DNA of 64,000 nt from Phycisphaerae bacterium (GTDB taxonomy: Bacteria; Planctomycetota; Phycisphaerae; UBA1845), in assembly GCA_029260165.1 (NCBI GenBank), contig JAJDDT010000102.1, positions 124,001 through 188,000 on the forward strand, in the 5' to 3' direction. The translations under genes and the position numbers were made by a program. The notes under the pieces are model-generated. The model did not search any database. It saw only the letters and a program-made list of their open reading frames with translations, and had not been told where the DNA came from. Shown piece by piece: positions 45,788 through 55,561 of this stretch; positions within the stretch are counted from its first letter, which is position 1, and the number at the start of each line of letters is the position of its first letter.

Positions 45788-46555
45788 ATGTTAATTTCCG
45801 TTCGACAACTTGCGCGTGTTTATCAGATGGGCGAACACGTCGTCCGCGCGTTGGCGGGTGTCGATCTTGATATTCAAGCGGGAGAGTTCATCAGCATCGT
45901 CGGTGCGTCCGGGAGCGGCAAGAGCACGCTCATGCATCTTCTGGGCTGTCTCGATCGGGCGACGTCCGGGACGTATGAGCTGGACGGCAGGCCTGTCATG
46001 GCGATGTCCGATCGCGAACTCGCCCTTGTTCGCAACAAGCACATCGGATTTGTCTTTCAGACATTTAATTTGATCAATCGAACCTCGGCGCTCGACAACG
46101 TGGGGATCCCGCTTTTCTACGGACGGCAGGCCAGGGTACGCGAGAAGGCGATGGCGTCCCTGGAGCGGGTCGGGTTGGCAAACCGTTACAAGCACAAGCC
46201 GAGCGAGATGTCCGGTGGTGAGCGACAGCGCGTTGCGATCGCGCGAGCCATCGTGAATAATCCAACGGTTATCTTCGCCGACGAACCGACAGGAAATCTC
46301 GATACGCGAACCGGTGAGCAGATACTGGAAATCTTCCACGACCTGCATCAGTCGGGCGTCACGATCGTCATGGTCACACATGAGATGAGCGTGGCTGCCC
46401 AGGCCCGGCGACTGGTGCACATGACCGACGGACTGATCGACGCGGATCGCGAGGTTACGACCGAACTGCGTCGCGAACTGGTTCAGGCTGGTGTGCTGGG
46501 GGCAACGCGGGTTCAAAACGAACAACACCTGGAAACAGAAGGGACGCCTTCCTAG
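45788..46555 (+). CDS. ABC transporter ATPase, LolD/MacB-type
   Basis: A 255-residue ATP-binding subunit. Walker [11 protein letters not shown], the Q-loop FVFQTFNLI, signature [14 protein letters not shown], Walker [14 protein letters not shown] and the H-loop MVTHEMS are intact. The sequence is of the LolD/MacB/FtsE class that pairs with FtsX-like permeases. It lies 81 bases after the adaptor and three bases before the permease, so the three genes form one transcription unit. The C-terminal 30 residues are a variable extension. Confidence 0.95.
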   Translation: MLISVRQLARVYQMGEHVVRALAGVDLDIQAGEFISIVGASGSGKSTLMHLLGCLDRATSGTYELDGRPVMAMSDRELALVRNKHIGFVFQTFNLINRTSALDNVGIPLFYGRQARVREKAMASLERVGLANRYKHKPSEMSGGERQRVAIARAIVNNPTVIFADEPTGNLDTRTGEQILEIFHDLHQSGVTIVMVTHEMSVAAQARRLVHMTDGLIDADREVTTELRRELVQAGVLGATRVQNEQHLETEGTPS

Positions 46556-46558
46556 ATC

Positions 46559-47767
46559 ATGTTTGCTTTTCGACTGATACTGGCTTCGTTGCGCGGGTTG
46601 CAGACAAACCTGATGCGCTCGCTGCTGGCGACGCTGGGTGTGATCATCGGGGTCTGCGCGGTGGTGTCTGCGATGTCGATCCTTGCGGGTGCGGAGAGGG
46701 AAATCGGCAAGCGTTTCGAGTCGATGGGGGCGGATCAGATCATGATCGTGTCGGGTTCCAGTGGACGCGGTCATCGACAGGCGCGGGTCAACGCACTGAC
46801 ACCTGAAGACGCGGACACCATTCGCGATCAGTGCCCGTTGATCAGGAACACGGCGGCGGAGTTTACATCCGCTGCGCAGATCAAGTATTTGCAGAGAAAC
46901 ACCAATGCAGCCGTGCTTGCAACGACCGACGCCTACAAAAAGATCAACGACTACGACGTCGCATTCGGGAGGTTCATCAGTCGGGAGGACAACCGCGCCG
47001 CCCGGAAGGTCTGCGTTCTGGGTCACAAGATTGCCAACAAGTTGTTCGGTGAGGTCACGCCCATCGGTTTTCGCGTGAAAATCAAGGGACAGGGATTCAC
47101 GGTGATCGGCGTTATGGAAAAGAAGGGGTTTCTCGGATTTCGCGAGGTGGATTCGCAGGTGATGGTGCCGCTTGAAACGGGCATGAAGCGGCTGTTCGGT
47201 GTGCGGTTTGTCACGATGATCACCGCGCAGGCGACGGGGCAGGAAAAACTTGAGGCAGCCATCCAACAGGTCAAGCGAACACTGCGCGGCGAGCACAAGA
47301 TTCGCGCGGGGACCGATGACGATTTTTCCATCTTCACGCAGGAGCAAGCCAAGGAGCGGGTGGCCGATGTCACGAAGATTTTCGAGGTCGTTTTGTACAG
47401 TATCGCCGGAATTTCGCTGCTCGTCGGTGGGATCGGGATCATGAACATCATGCTGGTGTCGGTGACCGAGCGGACGCGCGAGATTGGTGTTCGCATCGCG
47501 GTCGGGGCGCGTCGAATCGATATCGCCGCACAATTCCTGATCGAGGCAGCCGTCATCAGCATGATTGGCGGGGTGCTTGGTGTGGTGGTGGGCGTCGCAT
47601 TTGCAGATTTGCTGGAAAAAATAACGCGTGTTTTGAAAACCTTCACACCACCGTCCGCCATCGTTTACGCGCTGGTCATGGCTGGCTGCGTCGGCATCGT
47701 CAGCGGATTGTATCCCGCGCTGAGGGCGTCACGTCTCAACCCTGTTGAAGCGTTGCGGTACGAGTAG
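46559..47767 (+). CDS. MacB-like ABC transporter permease
   Basis: A 402-residue FtsX-type permease: one N-terminal helix (LLATLGVIIGVCAVVSAMSI), a large periplasmic MacB_PCD domain (about 50-270), and three C-terminal helices including ISLLVGGIGIMNIMLVSVTERTREIGVR, quoted in part as GGIGIMNIMLVSVTERTREI, the family signature. The final helix ends SGLYPALRASRLNPVEALRYE, also diagnostic. Together with the adaptor and ATPase it probably extrudes a peptide, antibiotic or lipid from the periplasm. Confidence 0.94.
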   Translation: MFAFRLILASLRGLQTNLMRSLLATLGVIIGVCAVVSAMSILAGAEREIGKRFESMGADQIMIVSGSSGRGHRQARVNALTPEDADTIRDQCPLIRNTAAEFTSAAQIKYLQRNTNAAVLATTDAYKKINDYDVAFGRFISREDNRAARKVCVLGHKIANKLFGEVTPIGFRVKIKGQGFTVIGVMEKKGFLGFREVDSQVMVPLETGMKRLFGVRFVTMITAQATGQEKLEAAIQQVKRTLRGEHKIRAGTDDDFSIFTQEQAKERVADVTKIFEVVLYSIAGISLLVGGIGIMNIMLVSVTERTREIGVRIAVGARRIDIAAQFLIEAAVISMIGGVLGVVVGVAFADLLEKITRVLKTFTPPSAIVYALVMAGCVGIVSGLYPALRASRLNPVEALRYE

Positions 47768-47950
47768 CAGCGAAAACGGACCCCCATTGTCGATGGTGAT
47801 TCCCGTCTTTTCCATCTAAAACGGACATCATACAACGGTTGTCCGGGGTTATCCGGACCTTTTGGGACGTGAGAATGACCCGGTGATCTGCGGTTCCGGC
47901 TTGAATGGTCGGAAATATATCCATATACTTATGGTCGTATCGTGAATTAC

Positions 47951-48009
47951 GGGTCCGTGAGCCGCGTGCTGGTTGCGCGCATCCCGATGCGAGACCCTTT
48001 CACGGATCC
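47951..48009 (+). promoter_or_regulatory. Structured leader before the cytochrome gene
   Basis: GGGTCCGTGA (47951-47960) and TCACGGATCC (48000-48009) are inverted arms with one wobble/mismatch, enclosing a smaller GCAT-CCCG-ATGC hairpin. The closing arm ends five bases before the GGAGGG ribosome binding site of the cytochrome gene. May be a leader switch; no known riboswitch class recognised. Confidence 0.4.
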
Positions 48010-48028
48010 ATTTTGGAGGGATCAAGCC

Positions 48029-51000
48029 ATGACCGTGCAACGGAATGGACACCTGTCGCCACTATTCACAACCGTGCTCGCCGGGGCGTTCCTGGTTTTT
48101 TTCAGTCCTTGCGCAATGGTGATCGCCGATTCCGAGGTGACACTGAACCAGCATCACGCCACCACGCCGGGCTCTGCGATGTCCGAGGAGGTGCGGCAGA
48201 TTATTGAAGCCAACACGGGTCGCGTGGAAGGATGTCTCAAATGCCACGGGGACATTGAAAGCGCGACACAGAACATGGGTTTCGATTTGAGTTGTGTTTT
48301 CTGCCACGGTGGCGACCCTGACGGGGTGACGAAGGAGACAGCCCACGTTCAGCCAACGCTTCCGGTCATCATGGACAACACGGTGGCTCCGCTTGACTAC
48401 GATCTGCCCTATCAGCGATTCGTTAATCCGTCGAATCTGCGCGTGGTTCACCAATCGTGCGGTATTTGTCATCCGACCCAGGTTGAAACCGTCATCAAAT
48501 CCATGATGTCCACCGCAGCGGGACACTACGCCGGCGGACTGTATCAGAATGGTACGGTGGACACACAGACCCCGATCTATGGGACATTTGCCGTCACCGA
48601 CGAGGACCTTGTCGTACCGACGGAAGACGGGGCGGTCGCGTCGTTGCTCGATCTGATCACCTACGATCCGAATGCCGACCAATCGCTGGCGTCCACGCAC
48701 TTCGCGGCTGTTCCCGGTCAGGCGTGCGCTCGATGTCATCTCTGGTCTCGCGGCAAGGGTTACCGCGGCGCGGTCGACAAGGACGGCACCTACCGAGCGG
48801 ACGGTTGCGCTGCCTGCCACCTGTTGTATTCCAACGATGGCAGGTCCCAAAGCGCGGACATGTCGATCAACCACAAGGAGCAAGGCCATCCGATTCACCA
48901 CGTTGTCACAAAAGCGATCCCGAAGGATCAGTGCCTGCACTGTCATCATCGTGGAGCCAGAATTGGTCTCAGCTTTACAGGCAGAGCGCAGATGCCCCCG
49001 GGGTTGCCGTCCGGAGGCGACGTCCCGGGTACGACGACCGAGCGCTTCAACGGCAATTTTCACTACGCCGACTCGCAGACGAATCCGCAGGACATTCACG
49101 GTGAGGCGGGCATGCACTGCATCGACTGTCACACGAAGGCCGGTGTCATGGGCGACGGGAACATCTGGGGGCACATGGACCAGGCCACGAAAATCGAGTG
49201 TCAAACCTGTCACGGAACGCCTGACGCGCTCGCCACGCTGATTGACAACGATGGTGCCCCGATGACGAACGTGGAGCATGTCGACGCTGACACAACCGTT
49301 CTGACGTCCAAGGTGACTGGCAAAAAACACAATGTTGCGCGCGTGGTTGATTTTGTGGACCCGTTGTCGGCTGCTTTCAATCCACGGGCTGCCTGCTCAA
49401 TGAACGGCAATCACCTCAGCCCGGACGGCGGGCTTGAGTGTTATGCCTGCCACGCCTACTGGGTTCCCAATTGCTTTGGATGTCACTTCGAGCGCGACGA
49501 GCGATTCACGGGTGTTAATCTCGTCACGAGGCAGGAGGAAGTGGGTCGCGTGCGCACGAACAACAAGGTGTTTGAAGCGTTCCGCCACTTCGTCCTTGGT
49601 CCGAATCGCAGCGGTAAGATTGCGCCATACATCGTTAGCTGCCACCCGATCGCCGACGTCACCGCCCCGGACGGGTCGAAGATTCTTGACATGGTCATGC
49701 CCCAAACCGCCAACGAGCGGTCCGGCCTGGGACACAATCCGGTCAATCCGCACACGACCCGTGGTCGAAACCAGGTTCGCACCTGCGCCGAGTGCCACCG
49801 ATCACCGACAACGCTTGGTCTTGGCTCGGGGAATTACGCGCTTGCACGAGACTACGCGTACACCGCGACAAACGATGGTGTTCGTGTGTTCGACCGCAGG
49901 ACCGACCCGACAAATCCAACATTGGTCGGAACGCTGCCCGCAGATTCGCCCCGGGGAATTGCATCCTGGCCTGACATTGTGGAGGGGACCTCCGATTATC
50001 TTTACGTCGCCTCTGAAAACGAAGGCTTGCTTGTTTTCGATATGTGCGGGGATTTCCCGGTAACGCCATACAGCATGGTCAAGGGAATCAACGCGATCGA
50101 CGTGCATCGGGCGGCTGACTTCGTTTACGTCGTCGTTGAAGGCGTCGGCGTCAATATTTATAACGAGGACCCGGATTCGCTCGCTCTGGTTTCGAGCATT
50201 CCCATCCCGAACGCACGACGGGCGGTTCCCTGGGGAATTCACCTGTTTGTCCCCGCAGGGGAGTCGGGGCTTTATGTGGTCAACATCTCCGATCACGAGC
50301 ACCCCCTGGTCGTCGGAATTCTGGAGAACATCAACGCGCACGATGTGCAACTGTACGCACACTATCGCATGGACCGACAATTCGCCGTTCGGGCCTATGT
50401 GGCTGACCCCGGGTTCGGCGTCCATTTTGTGGACCTCCTTCCCGAATTGTCCGATCCGGTCCGTATTGGCGGCGTCGCGCTGGCTGGTGCGTCGTCGATC
50501 GACACCTACACACGCTATGTCATCGCCGACGATTCAACCCCTTCGCGGGAACATGATTACCTTTATGTGGCGGCTGGTTCCAGCGGTTTTCACGTTTTCG
50601 ACATGACCGATCCCGACCATGTGTTCGAGGTGAGTTCCATCCCGGAGCTGGGTGGAAATGCGTTACACGTCGACGTCGCCAGCGAGATGACGCCGCCGGG
50701 CGTGCATGACTACGCGCTGATCGCCAACGAAACATTGGGGCTTCAGGTCGTGGACGTGACGGATCCCCTGAACCCGCAGCTTCTCACCGACGCTGACGCT
50801 CCCGGGGCTGCCCGTGTGTTCGTCGAGGTTCAGCAGATGGATCGATTCATCGATGAGCAGGGACAACAGCTCAAGGAGAATTCGCATCCGGGTGTCAGGG
50901 TGATGACGCGAGCAGAGATTGTCCGGTTGCTCTCGGTCGACATCGTCGCAGACTGTCTGACCGACGGTGATTTCGACGGCGACTGGTACGTTGATACGAT

Positions 51001-51160
51001 CGATTTTGTCCACTTTGACGCGTGCCAAACAGGTCCGGAGGGTAGCACATCGATCGGCTGTCGCATCGCGGACGCCGATCAGGACAACGACGTTGACTTC
51101 GCGGACTTTGCCGCGTTTCAACGTGCGTTCACCGGCGGCGCGGAGGACATCGGAGGTTGA
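48029..51160 (+). CDS. 11-heme cytochrome c with LVIVD propeller and dockerin-like tail
   Basis: A 1043-residue exported protein. After a signal peptide (about 1-35) come eleven CxxCH heme-binding motifs between residues 69 and 590 (CLKCH, CVFCH, CGICH, CARCH, CAACH, CLHCH, CIDCH, CQTCH, CYACH, CFGCH, CAECH). Residues about 600-960 are LVIVD-type repeats (VRVFDRRTDPTNPTLVGTL, LQVVDVTDPLNPQLLTDA), expected to fold as a beta-propeller. From about 979 two calcium-loop repeats follow (DGDFDGDWYVDTIDF and DADQDNDVDFADF), dockerin-like. ATG 48029 is preceded by GGAGGG. It likely moves electrons at the cell surface or periplasm; the partner is unknown. Confidence 0.88.
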   Translation: MTVQRNGHLSPLFTTVLAGAFLVFFSPCAMVIADSEVTLNQHHATTPGSAMSEEVRQIIEANTGRVEGCLKCHGDIESATQNMGFDLSCVFCHGGDPDGVTKETAHVQPTLPVIMDNTVAPLDYDLPYQRFVNPSNLRVVHQSCGICHPTQVETVIKSMMSTAAGHYAGGLYQNGTVDTQTPIYGTFAVTDEDLVVPTEDGAVASLLDLITYDPNADQSLASTHFAAVPGQACARCHLWSRGKGYRGAVDKDGTYRADGCAACHLLYSNDGRSQSADMSINHKEQGHPIHHVVTKAIPKDQCLHCHHRGARIGLSFTGRAQMPPGLPSGGDVPGTTTERFNGNFHYADSQTNPQDIHGEAGMHCIDCHTKAGVMGDGNIWGHMDQATKIECQTCHGTPDALATLIDNDGAPMTNVEHVDADTTVLTSKVTGKKHNVARVVDFVDPLSAAFNPRAACSMNGNHLSPDGGLECYACHAYWVPNCFGCHFERDERFTGVNLVTRQEEVGRVRTNNKVFEAFRHFVLGPNRSGKIAPYIVSCHPIADVTAPDGSKILDMVMPQTANERSGLGHNPVNPHTTRGRNQVRTCAECHRSPTTLGLGSGNYALARDYAYTATNDGVRVFDRRTDPTNPTLVGTLPADSPRGIASWPDIVEGTSDYLYVASENEGLLVFDMCGDFPVTPYSMVKGINAIDVHRAADFVYVVVEGVGVNIYNEDPDSLALVSSIPIPNARRAVPWGIHLFVPAGESGLYVVNISDHEHPLVVGILENINAHDVQLYAHYRMDRQFAVRAYVADPGFGVHFVDLLPELSDPVRIGGVALAGASSIDTYTRYVIADDSTPSREHDYLYVAAGSSGFHVFDMTDPDHVFEVSSIPELGGNALHVDVASEMTPPGVHDYALIANETLGLQVVDVTDPLNPQLLTDADAPGAARVFVEVQQMDRFIDEQGQQLKENSHPGVRVMTRAEIVRLLSVDIVADCLTDGDFDGDWYVDTIDFVHFDACQTGPEGSTSIGCRIADADQDNDVDFADFAAFQRAFTGGAEDIGG

Positions 51161-51299
51161 CATTCGTGCGTCGATAACGAGGCTGACCCGCCTGAATCAA
51201 CGAACAGATGAACACATGGAAACGTGGGCCTGATCGTCTCTCCAGCGCGAGTCGGTGGAAAGCTGCCGTGAATCGCCCCCCCAAAAGTCCGCCGGACTG

Positions 51300-52187
51300 T
51301 CAGCCTGTTGAATCAGCCGACGGGGGTTTCAGGATGGTTCGCCAGTGCCCGAACAATACCGCAGCCATCCCCAACGCCACATAATTCACCGGCAATGCCC
51401 TCAAATACCCGCTGCTGGGAATCGGCACCGGTTGTCCCGCCCCGCCAACTCCACCCGAGACCCATGCAATCAGCAAAGCCGTCAACGCGACGATCGGCAC
51501 CGACCCCGCCGTCCATCTGGCCGAGCGCACGGGAAATTTTGTCTGAGCGATCACCGCGGCAAGGTAGAATCCCGCACCGACGGCAAAACACGCCTGCCCG
51601 TGTCGAACGACGCGAGCATCACCACCAATGGAAAACAATCGAATCAGCACCAGCGAAGCCAATACGACAGCCCCCATGTGCAACAGGACGTTTTTGCGCT
51701 CCTCCCGCGACTCAGGCAACGCGTCTTCGCACTCCGCCCCTGTTCCAAGCCACGCAACCACCAGCCGCGACACGCCGCAGCACGCGATCATCAACACGCT
51801 CCAGAACATCGCCTCCGCGATAAGCCCCGGACACAGGCTCGCGCTACCGCCGTACTCGATCAGCAGTTGCCCCATGTTGCCACCACGCCACGATGCCACC
51901 GTCAATCCAACACCCACCGCAAACGCCCCGATGTCCCGGTGAACCCCACCCGCCAGCGCACCCGCAACAGCCGACATCACCAGCGAAAGCAACCCGACCT
52001 GAACCATCATCGTGATCGGTTGCCCCTGCGTCATGAGCGCGACCGCCGCCTGAGGTTCCCAGGGTTTCAACGCCGTCCAGCCAACCGTGACAAACACCGC
52101 CGTCGTGATACCCCACGCAGCGTGAAACAGCAGCCGATGCGCCGGCCTCGACGACTGCGGAGGTGTGGCTACCCTGGCTACGGTCAT
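51300..52187 (-). CDS. Hypothetical multi-spanning membrane protein
   Basis: A 295-residue protein with about eight hydrophobic helices and little else that can be named. Noticeable features are the short cytoplasmic loop SREERKNVLLH in the middle and a last helix PVNYVALGMAAVLFGHW. ATG 52187 is preferred because GTGGAG lies upstream; the longer frame begins at GTG 52199. Located 34 bases downstream of dapA's stop side, but reads in the same direction and starts upstream of it only by position, so cotranscription is uncertain. No family recognised. Confidence 0.6.
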   Translation of the reverse strand: MTVARVATPPQSSRPAHRLLFHAAWGITTAVFVTVGWTALKPWEPQAAVALMTQGQPITMMVQVGLLSLVMSAVAGALAGGVHRDIGAFAVGVGLTVASWRGGNMGQLLIEYGGSASLCPGLIAEAMFWSVLMIACCGVSRLVVAWLGTGAECEDALPESREERKNVLLHMGAVVLASLVLIRLFSIGGDARVVRHGQACFAVGAGFYLAAVIAQTKFPVRSARWTAGSVPIVALTALLIAWVSGGVGGAGQPVPIPSSGYLRALPVNYVALGMAAVLFGHWRTILKPPSADSTG

Positions 52188-52221
52188 GGTTTTCTCCACT
52201 CGATCTGTCGAAAACGAAACA

Positions 52222-53115
52222 TCACGATAACTCGAATCGGCTCAGAATCTGCCCCACCCGTGCCCTGGCATCCGTCGCCAACGGACACATCGGCAGGCGA
52301 AACTCTTCCTGAAGCCATCCCAACTCCGCCATCGCACTCTTGACCGGTAACGGATTGGGGCCCAATTGACCCAGCTCATCCGCCAACGCACACGCCCGCA
52401 AATGGACCGCCCGCGCCTGATCAAACCGACCCGCCAATCCCGCGTCGACCAACTCCTTCATCCACGCAGGCACCAGATTGGCAATAACACTGATAACCCC
52501 CTTCGCCCCCAGACTGATCATCGGCAGCGTCATCGAATCATCCCCGCTCAACACCGTCACGTTGCTCCGCGCGATCAGGTCCGCCGTCCGCGTCGCATCC
52601 AGACTTGCGTCCTTGTGCGCAACAATGTTCGCATGCTCACCGCACAATCGAACAACCGTGTCATTGCGAATATCCACACCACAACGCGATGGCACGTTGT
52701 ACAACACGATCGGCAAATCAACAGCCTCTGCGATCGCACTGTAATGCGCGAACAATCCGTCCTGCGTCGGCTTGTTGTAATAGGGCGTGACAATCAAGGC
52801 TGCGTCCGCACCCAGGTCCGCCGCTTCCTGCGTCTTTCGAATCGCACCAGCCGTATCATTGCCACCGGTGCCAGCCACAACACAACATTTACCGCCAACC
52901 AGCTTAACGGTCTCCCTGACCGACTGAGCCCACTCCTCGTGCGTCAGTGTCGGGGACTCACCCGTCGTCCCACACGCGACAATCCCCTCGACACCAGCAG
53001 CCAGTTGCTTCTCGATCAGCGATGCAAACGCATCCCAATCGACCAGACCGTTGCGAAAAGGAGTCACGATCGCGGTGTAGGTCCCCTGAAATGTCACACG
53101 ACCTGCGTTGCTCAT
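52222..53115 (-). CDS. dapA: 4-hydroxy-tetrahydrodipicolinate synthase
   Basis: Class I aldolase-type enzyme of lysine and diaminopimelate synthesis, joining pyruvate and aspartate semialdehyde. 297 residues, normal length. Seen: GTYTAIVTPFRNGLVDWD, GTTGESPTLTHEEW, the catalytic tyrosine in VLYNVPSRCGVD, and the Schiff-base lysine in IVAHKDASLD (usual form xxKEASG/D). SGDDSMTLPMISLGAKGVISV is the later conserved loop. ATG 53115 follows GGAG. It is the downstream gene of pdxJ and the SGNH-like gene on this strand. Confidence 0.95.
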   Translation of the reverse strand: MSNAGRVTFQGTYTAIVTPFRNGLVDWDAFASLIEKQLAAGVEGIVACGTTGESPTLTHEEWAQSVRETVKLVGGKCCVVAGTGGNDTAGAIRKTQEAADLGADAALIVTPYYNKPTQDGLFAHYSAIAEAVDLPIVLYNVPSRCGVDIRNDTVVRLCGEHANIVAHKDASLDATRTADLIARSNVTVLSGDDSMTLPMISLGAKGVISVIANLVPAWMKELVDAGLAGRFDQARAVHLRACALADELGQLGPNPLPVKSAMAELGWLQEEFRLPMCPLATDARARVGQILSRFELS

Positions 53116-53127
53116 CACTTGCTCCGC

Positions 53128-54369
53128 TTAGTTGCTTCCCGGCAACAACGACAATTCAAGAATCAGGTCCAGCGTCCGACCCGTCCGCGCGATGACCTTC
53201 ACCAAACCCTCATGATACTGCGTCTGACTGAGAAAATACGTCTCGTACGATTGTCGAAGCTCAGGCTCTGGAGGTTTCTCCTTCATGTTCCGATCGACCC
53301 AGCGCACCGTCTCGGAATAACGAAAATTCTTGGACTGCACCAGATCGGTGAATTCCTTGAACCCCGAGCTGGCTGACAGCGGACTTCGCGATGCCAGATT
53401 GAGACCGGACTTCAACCGGTCAGCCCGCACCTTCACAGGCCGACTCCTCGAACCAGGCTCCACCATCGCCACCACCCCATCAGGCAGATTGTCAACCTTC
53501 AACATCAATCGGCAATACCCCGCACACGCCATCGCATCGCTAAACGTCTGATCCCGACGTCCAGTGAACAACGGCATCGGAAAATCCTGCAACGCCACAT
53601 GCACCACACGGTCCGAGACCGCCGTCACGTTGACCCGCCCGGCGTTCGTTCTGCCTGTCCTCGCCGCCCAGTCGATCCGCACCGTCACGTCCATCCGCTC
53701 TATCTTCCACGCGTCGAGAATCAGCTTCCCGACAATCGACTTGGAAATCGCCGTCGGCAACAACCCATCCTTGTCCACCAGCGACACGTCAGGCTTGTTC
53801 GCTTTCATCTGCCGCGTCGCGCTGTTCCAGTCGATCACCACCGCCCCGGTCGCACCCGCAGCCGACGCCATCGCGGACGAAATCTGCTGAACCGATTCGC
53901 CATACCGATTCACCCTTAGAATCGTCTTTTTCGCAATATCGGGCGATGGCGGCGTCACAACAAACACCTTCGCCCCGAGAGCCTGACACTTCTCAATCAG
54001 CTTCCCGTAGTCAGCTTTAACCCCGGACGCCCGCTCATCATTGGGCGGCTTCATTTCGCCCTCACCAAGACCCCAGCTCAGCACGACAACCGTTGGTTTG
54101 ATCGGGGCAACAAGCTCTTCAAACATCTCACCGGCTTTGGTCAGTCGATCGTAACCACGCGAACCAACGTGCCAGAAACGAGCCCTGGACTCGGGATACT
54201 TCACGCGAACAAAATTCTCGACAAACACACCAAAACCCGGATACGACACCGTCTTGTCACCGAAGAAAACCACGCGATCACCGTTACCCACGCCAACGGG
54301 GTCGCCATGAACCCAACCCGACGTCGCCAACAGGACAAACGCAACCATCAAACCTCGAAACCTGTTCAT
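53128..54369 (-). CDS. SGNH-hydrolase-like protein lacking catalytic residues
   Basis: A 413-residue exported protein with a signal peptide ([22 protein letters not shown]). The N-terminal 220 residues follow the SGNH/GDSL layout, but each block is altered: block I GDSIT reads GDKTV, so the nucleophilic Ser is Lys; block III GMND reads GLGE; block V DGxHP reads DGLLP, so the catalytic His is gone. The remaining 190 residues are beta-rich and unassigned. ATG 54369 was chosen because GGGAGAG is upstream and it overlaps the pdxJ stop as ATGA. Probably a binding or scaffold protein rather than an esterase. Confidence 0.72.
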   Translation of the reverse strand: MNRFRGLMVAFVLLATSGWVHGDPVGVGNGDRVVFFGDKTVSYPGFGVFVENFVRVKYPESRARFWHVGSRGYDRLTKAGEMFEELVAPIKPTVVVLSWGLGEGEMKPPNDERASGVKADYGKLIEKCQALGAKVFVVTPPSPDIAKKTILRVNRYGESVQQISSAMASAAGATGAVVIDWNSATRQMKANKPDVSLVDKDGLLPTAISKSIVGKLILDAWKIERMDVTVRIDWAARTGRTNAGRVNVTAVSDRVVHVALQDFPMPLFTGRRDQTFSDAMACAGYCRLMLKVDNLPDGVVAMVEPGSRSRPVKVRADRLKSGLNLASRSPLSASSGFKEFTDLVQSKNFRYSETVRWVDRNMKEKPPEPELRQSYETYFLSQTQYHEGLVKVIARTGRTLDLILELSLLPGSN

Positions 54370-55106
54370 GAAACGCTCTCCCGCGGACCATGCCGCACCA
54401 GCAATGCCTTCATCTCGCGAACCGCCTCGCGCATACCGACGAACACCGACCGCGAGACGATCGAATGACCAATATTGAATTCCGAAAACCCGTGCAAACA
54501 AGCCACGCGCGACACATTGCGATAGGTCAACCCATGACCGCCGTGCACCTCCAACCCCCGAGCGTGTCCCGCCTTGATACCCATCGTCAACCTCATCAAC
54601 GCCGCCTCGGTCTCAGACTCACCCTTCGCGTGCGCGTACCCACCCGTCCACAACTCGATCGCGTCGAATCCGACATCCGCCGACGCCTCAATCTGCTCCG
54701 GCAACGGCTCGATAAACGCGCTCACCACAATCCCCGCCTCCTTCAGCCGGGCAACAGCCACTTCCACACGATCCTTCAGCCCGACAACGTCCAGTCCACC
54801 CTCAGTCGTCAACTCCTCGCGTCGTTCGGGAACCAGTGTCGCCTGCGTGGGCTTCAGATCCACCGCAATATCGACGACCTCCTTCGCGATGGCCATCTCC
54901 ATATTCAACTTGACGGACGTCGTTTCCTTCAAAACGCGGGCATCACGATCGTTCACATGCCGACGATCTTCACGCAGGTGAAACGTGATGCACTCCGCCC
55001 CCCCAAGCTCAGCCTCAGCCGCCGCCCACACCGGGTCAGGCTCATCCGTCCGCCTCGCCTGACGCACGGTGGCTACATGATCAATGTTGACACCCAGATG
55101 GGCCAT
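54366..55106 (-). CDS. pdxJ: Pyridoxine 5'-phosphate synthase
   Basis: TIM-barrel enzyme that forms pyridoxine 5'-phosphate from deoxyxylulose phosphate and 3-amino-2-oxopropyl phosphate in the DXP-dependent vitamin B6 pathway. The 246 residues contain [17 protein letters not shown], the glutamate/histidine block [31 protein letters not shown] in the form [16 protein letters not shown], and GHGLTYRNV near the C-terminus. ATG 55106 follows GGGAG. Its stop overlaps the next gene's start by four bases. Confidence 0.96.
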   Translation of the reverse strand: MAHLGVNIDHVATVRQARRTDEPDPVWAAAEAELGGAECITFHLREDRRHVNDRDARVLKETTSVKLNMEMAIAKEVVDIAVDLKPTQATLVPERREELTTEGGLDVVGLKDRVEVAVARLKEAGIVVSAFIEPLPEQIEASADVGFDAIELWTGGYAHAKGESETEAALMRLTMGIKAGHARGLEVHGGHGLTYRNVSRVACLHGFSEFNIGHSIVSRSVFVGMREAVREMKALLVRHGPRESVS

Positions 55107-55180
55107 CAAAAACTCCCGTCAGAAACCGGAAAACCATTATAGGTGGGTGTTATTTGTTGTAAATCGAGGCGGGAAACGAA

Positions 55181-55525
55181 CTACGCGTCAGGCTCGATCG
55201 ATACGCTCAATTTGTACGTCGCAAACTGCTCGGCGTACAACTCCGCACGCTCACGGTGCGTGACCAACAGCAATGCCACACCCGTCTCATGCGCTTCCAG
55301 CATTTTCTCGATCGCGTCCTGAAATTCCAGCACCGTCAATTCCAGAATCTTCTCAACGACGTACCCCATGTCGTTCACATCGTCATCGTGCAGCAAGACG
55401 CGATAGGGCGGGAGCAGTCCCGGAACAGGGAGCGTCCTCGCAGGCAACGTCGCAGCCGCCCCCTTTTCACTCATCTCGATGTCTGCAAACTCAGATGACA
55501 TAGCCCATTCCTTCCCAGCCGTCAT
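55181..55525 (-). CDS. clpS: ATP-dependent Clp protease adaptor ClpS
   Basis: Adaptor delivering N-end-rule substrates to ClpAP. A 114-residue form with an unstructured N-terminus and the ClpS core YRVLLHDDDVNDMGYVVEKIL, followed by helices and VTHRERAELYAEQF, where HxERAE is the family motif. The DDD-N-x-M face that binds N-degrons is intact (DDDVNDM). The 55525 start has GAGG before it, while ATG 55501 gives a more usual 106-residue length. No clpA gene lies in this window. Confidence 0.93.
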   Translation of the reverse strand: MTAGKEWAMSSEFADIEMSEKGAAATLPARTLPVPGLLPPYRVLLHDDDVNDMGYVVEKILELTVLEFQDAIEKMLEAHETGVALLLVTHRERAELYAEQFATYKLSVSIEPDA

Positions 55526-55561
55526 TCTAACCTCATCAGCCCCACAAAACCAGCGTCTTTC

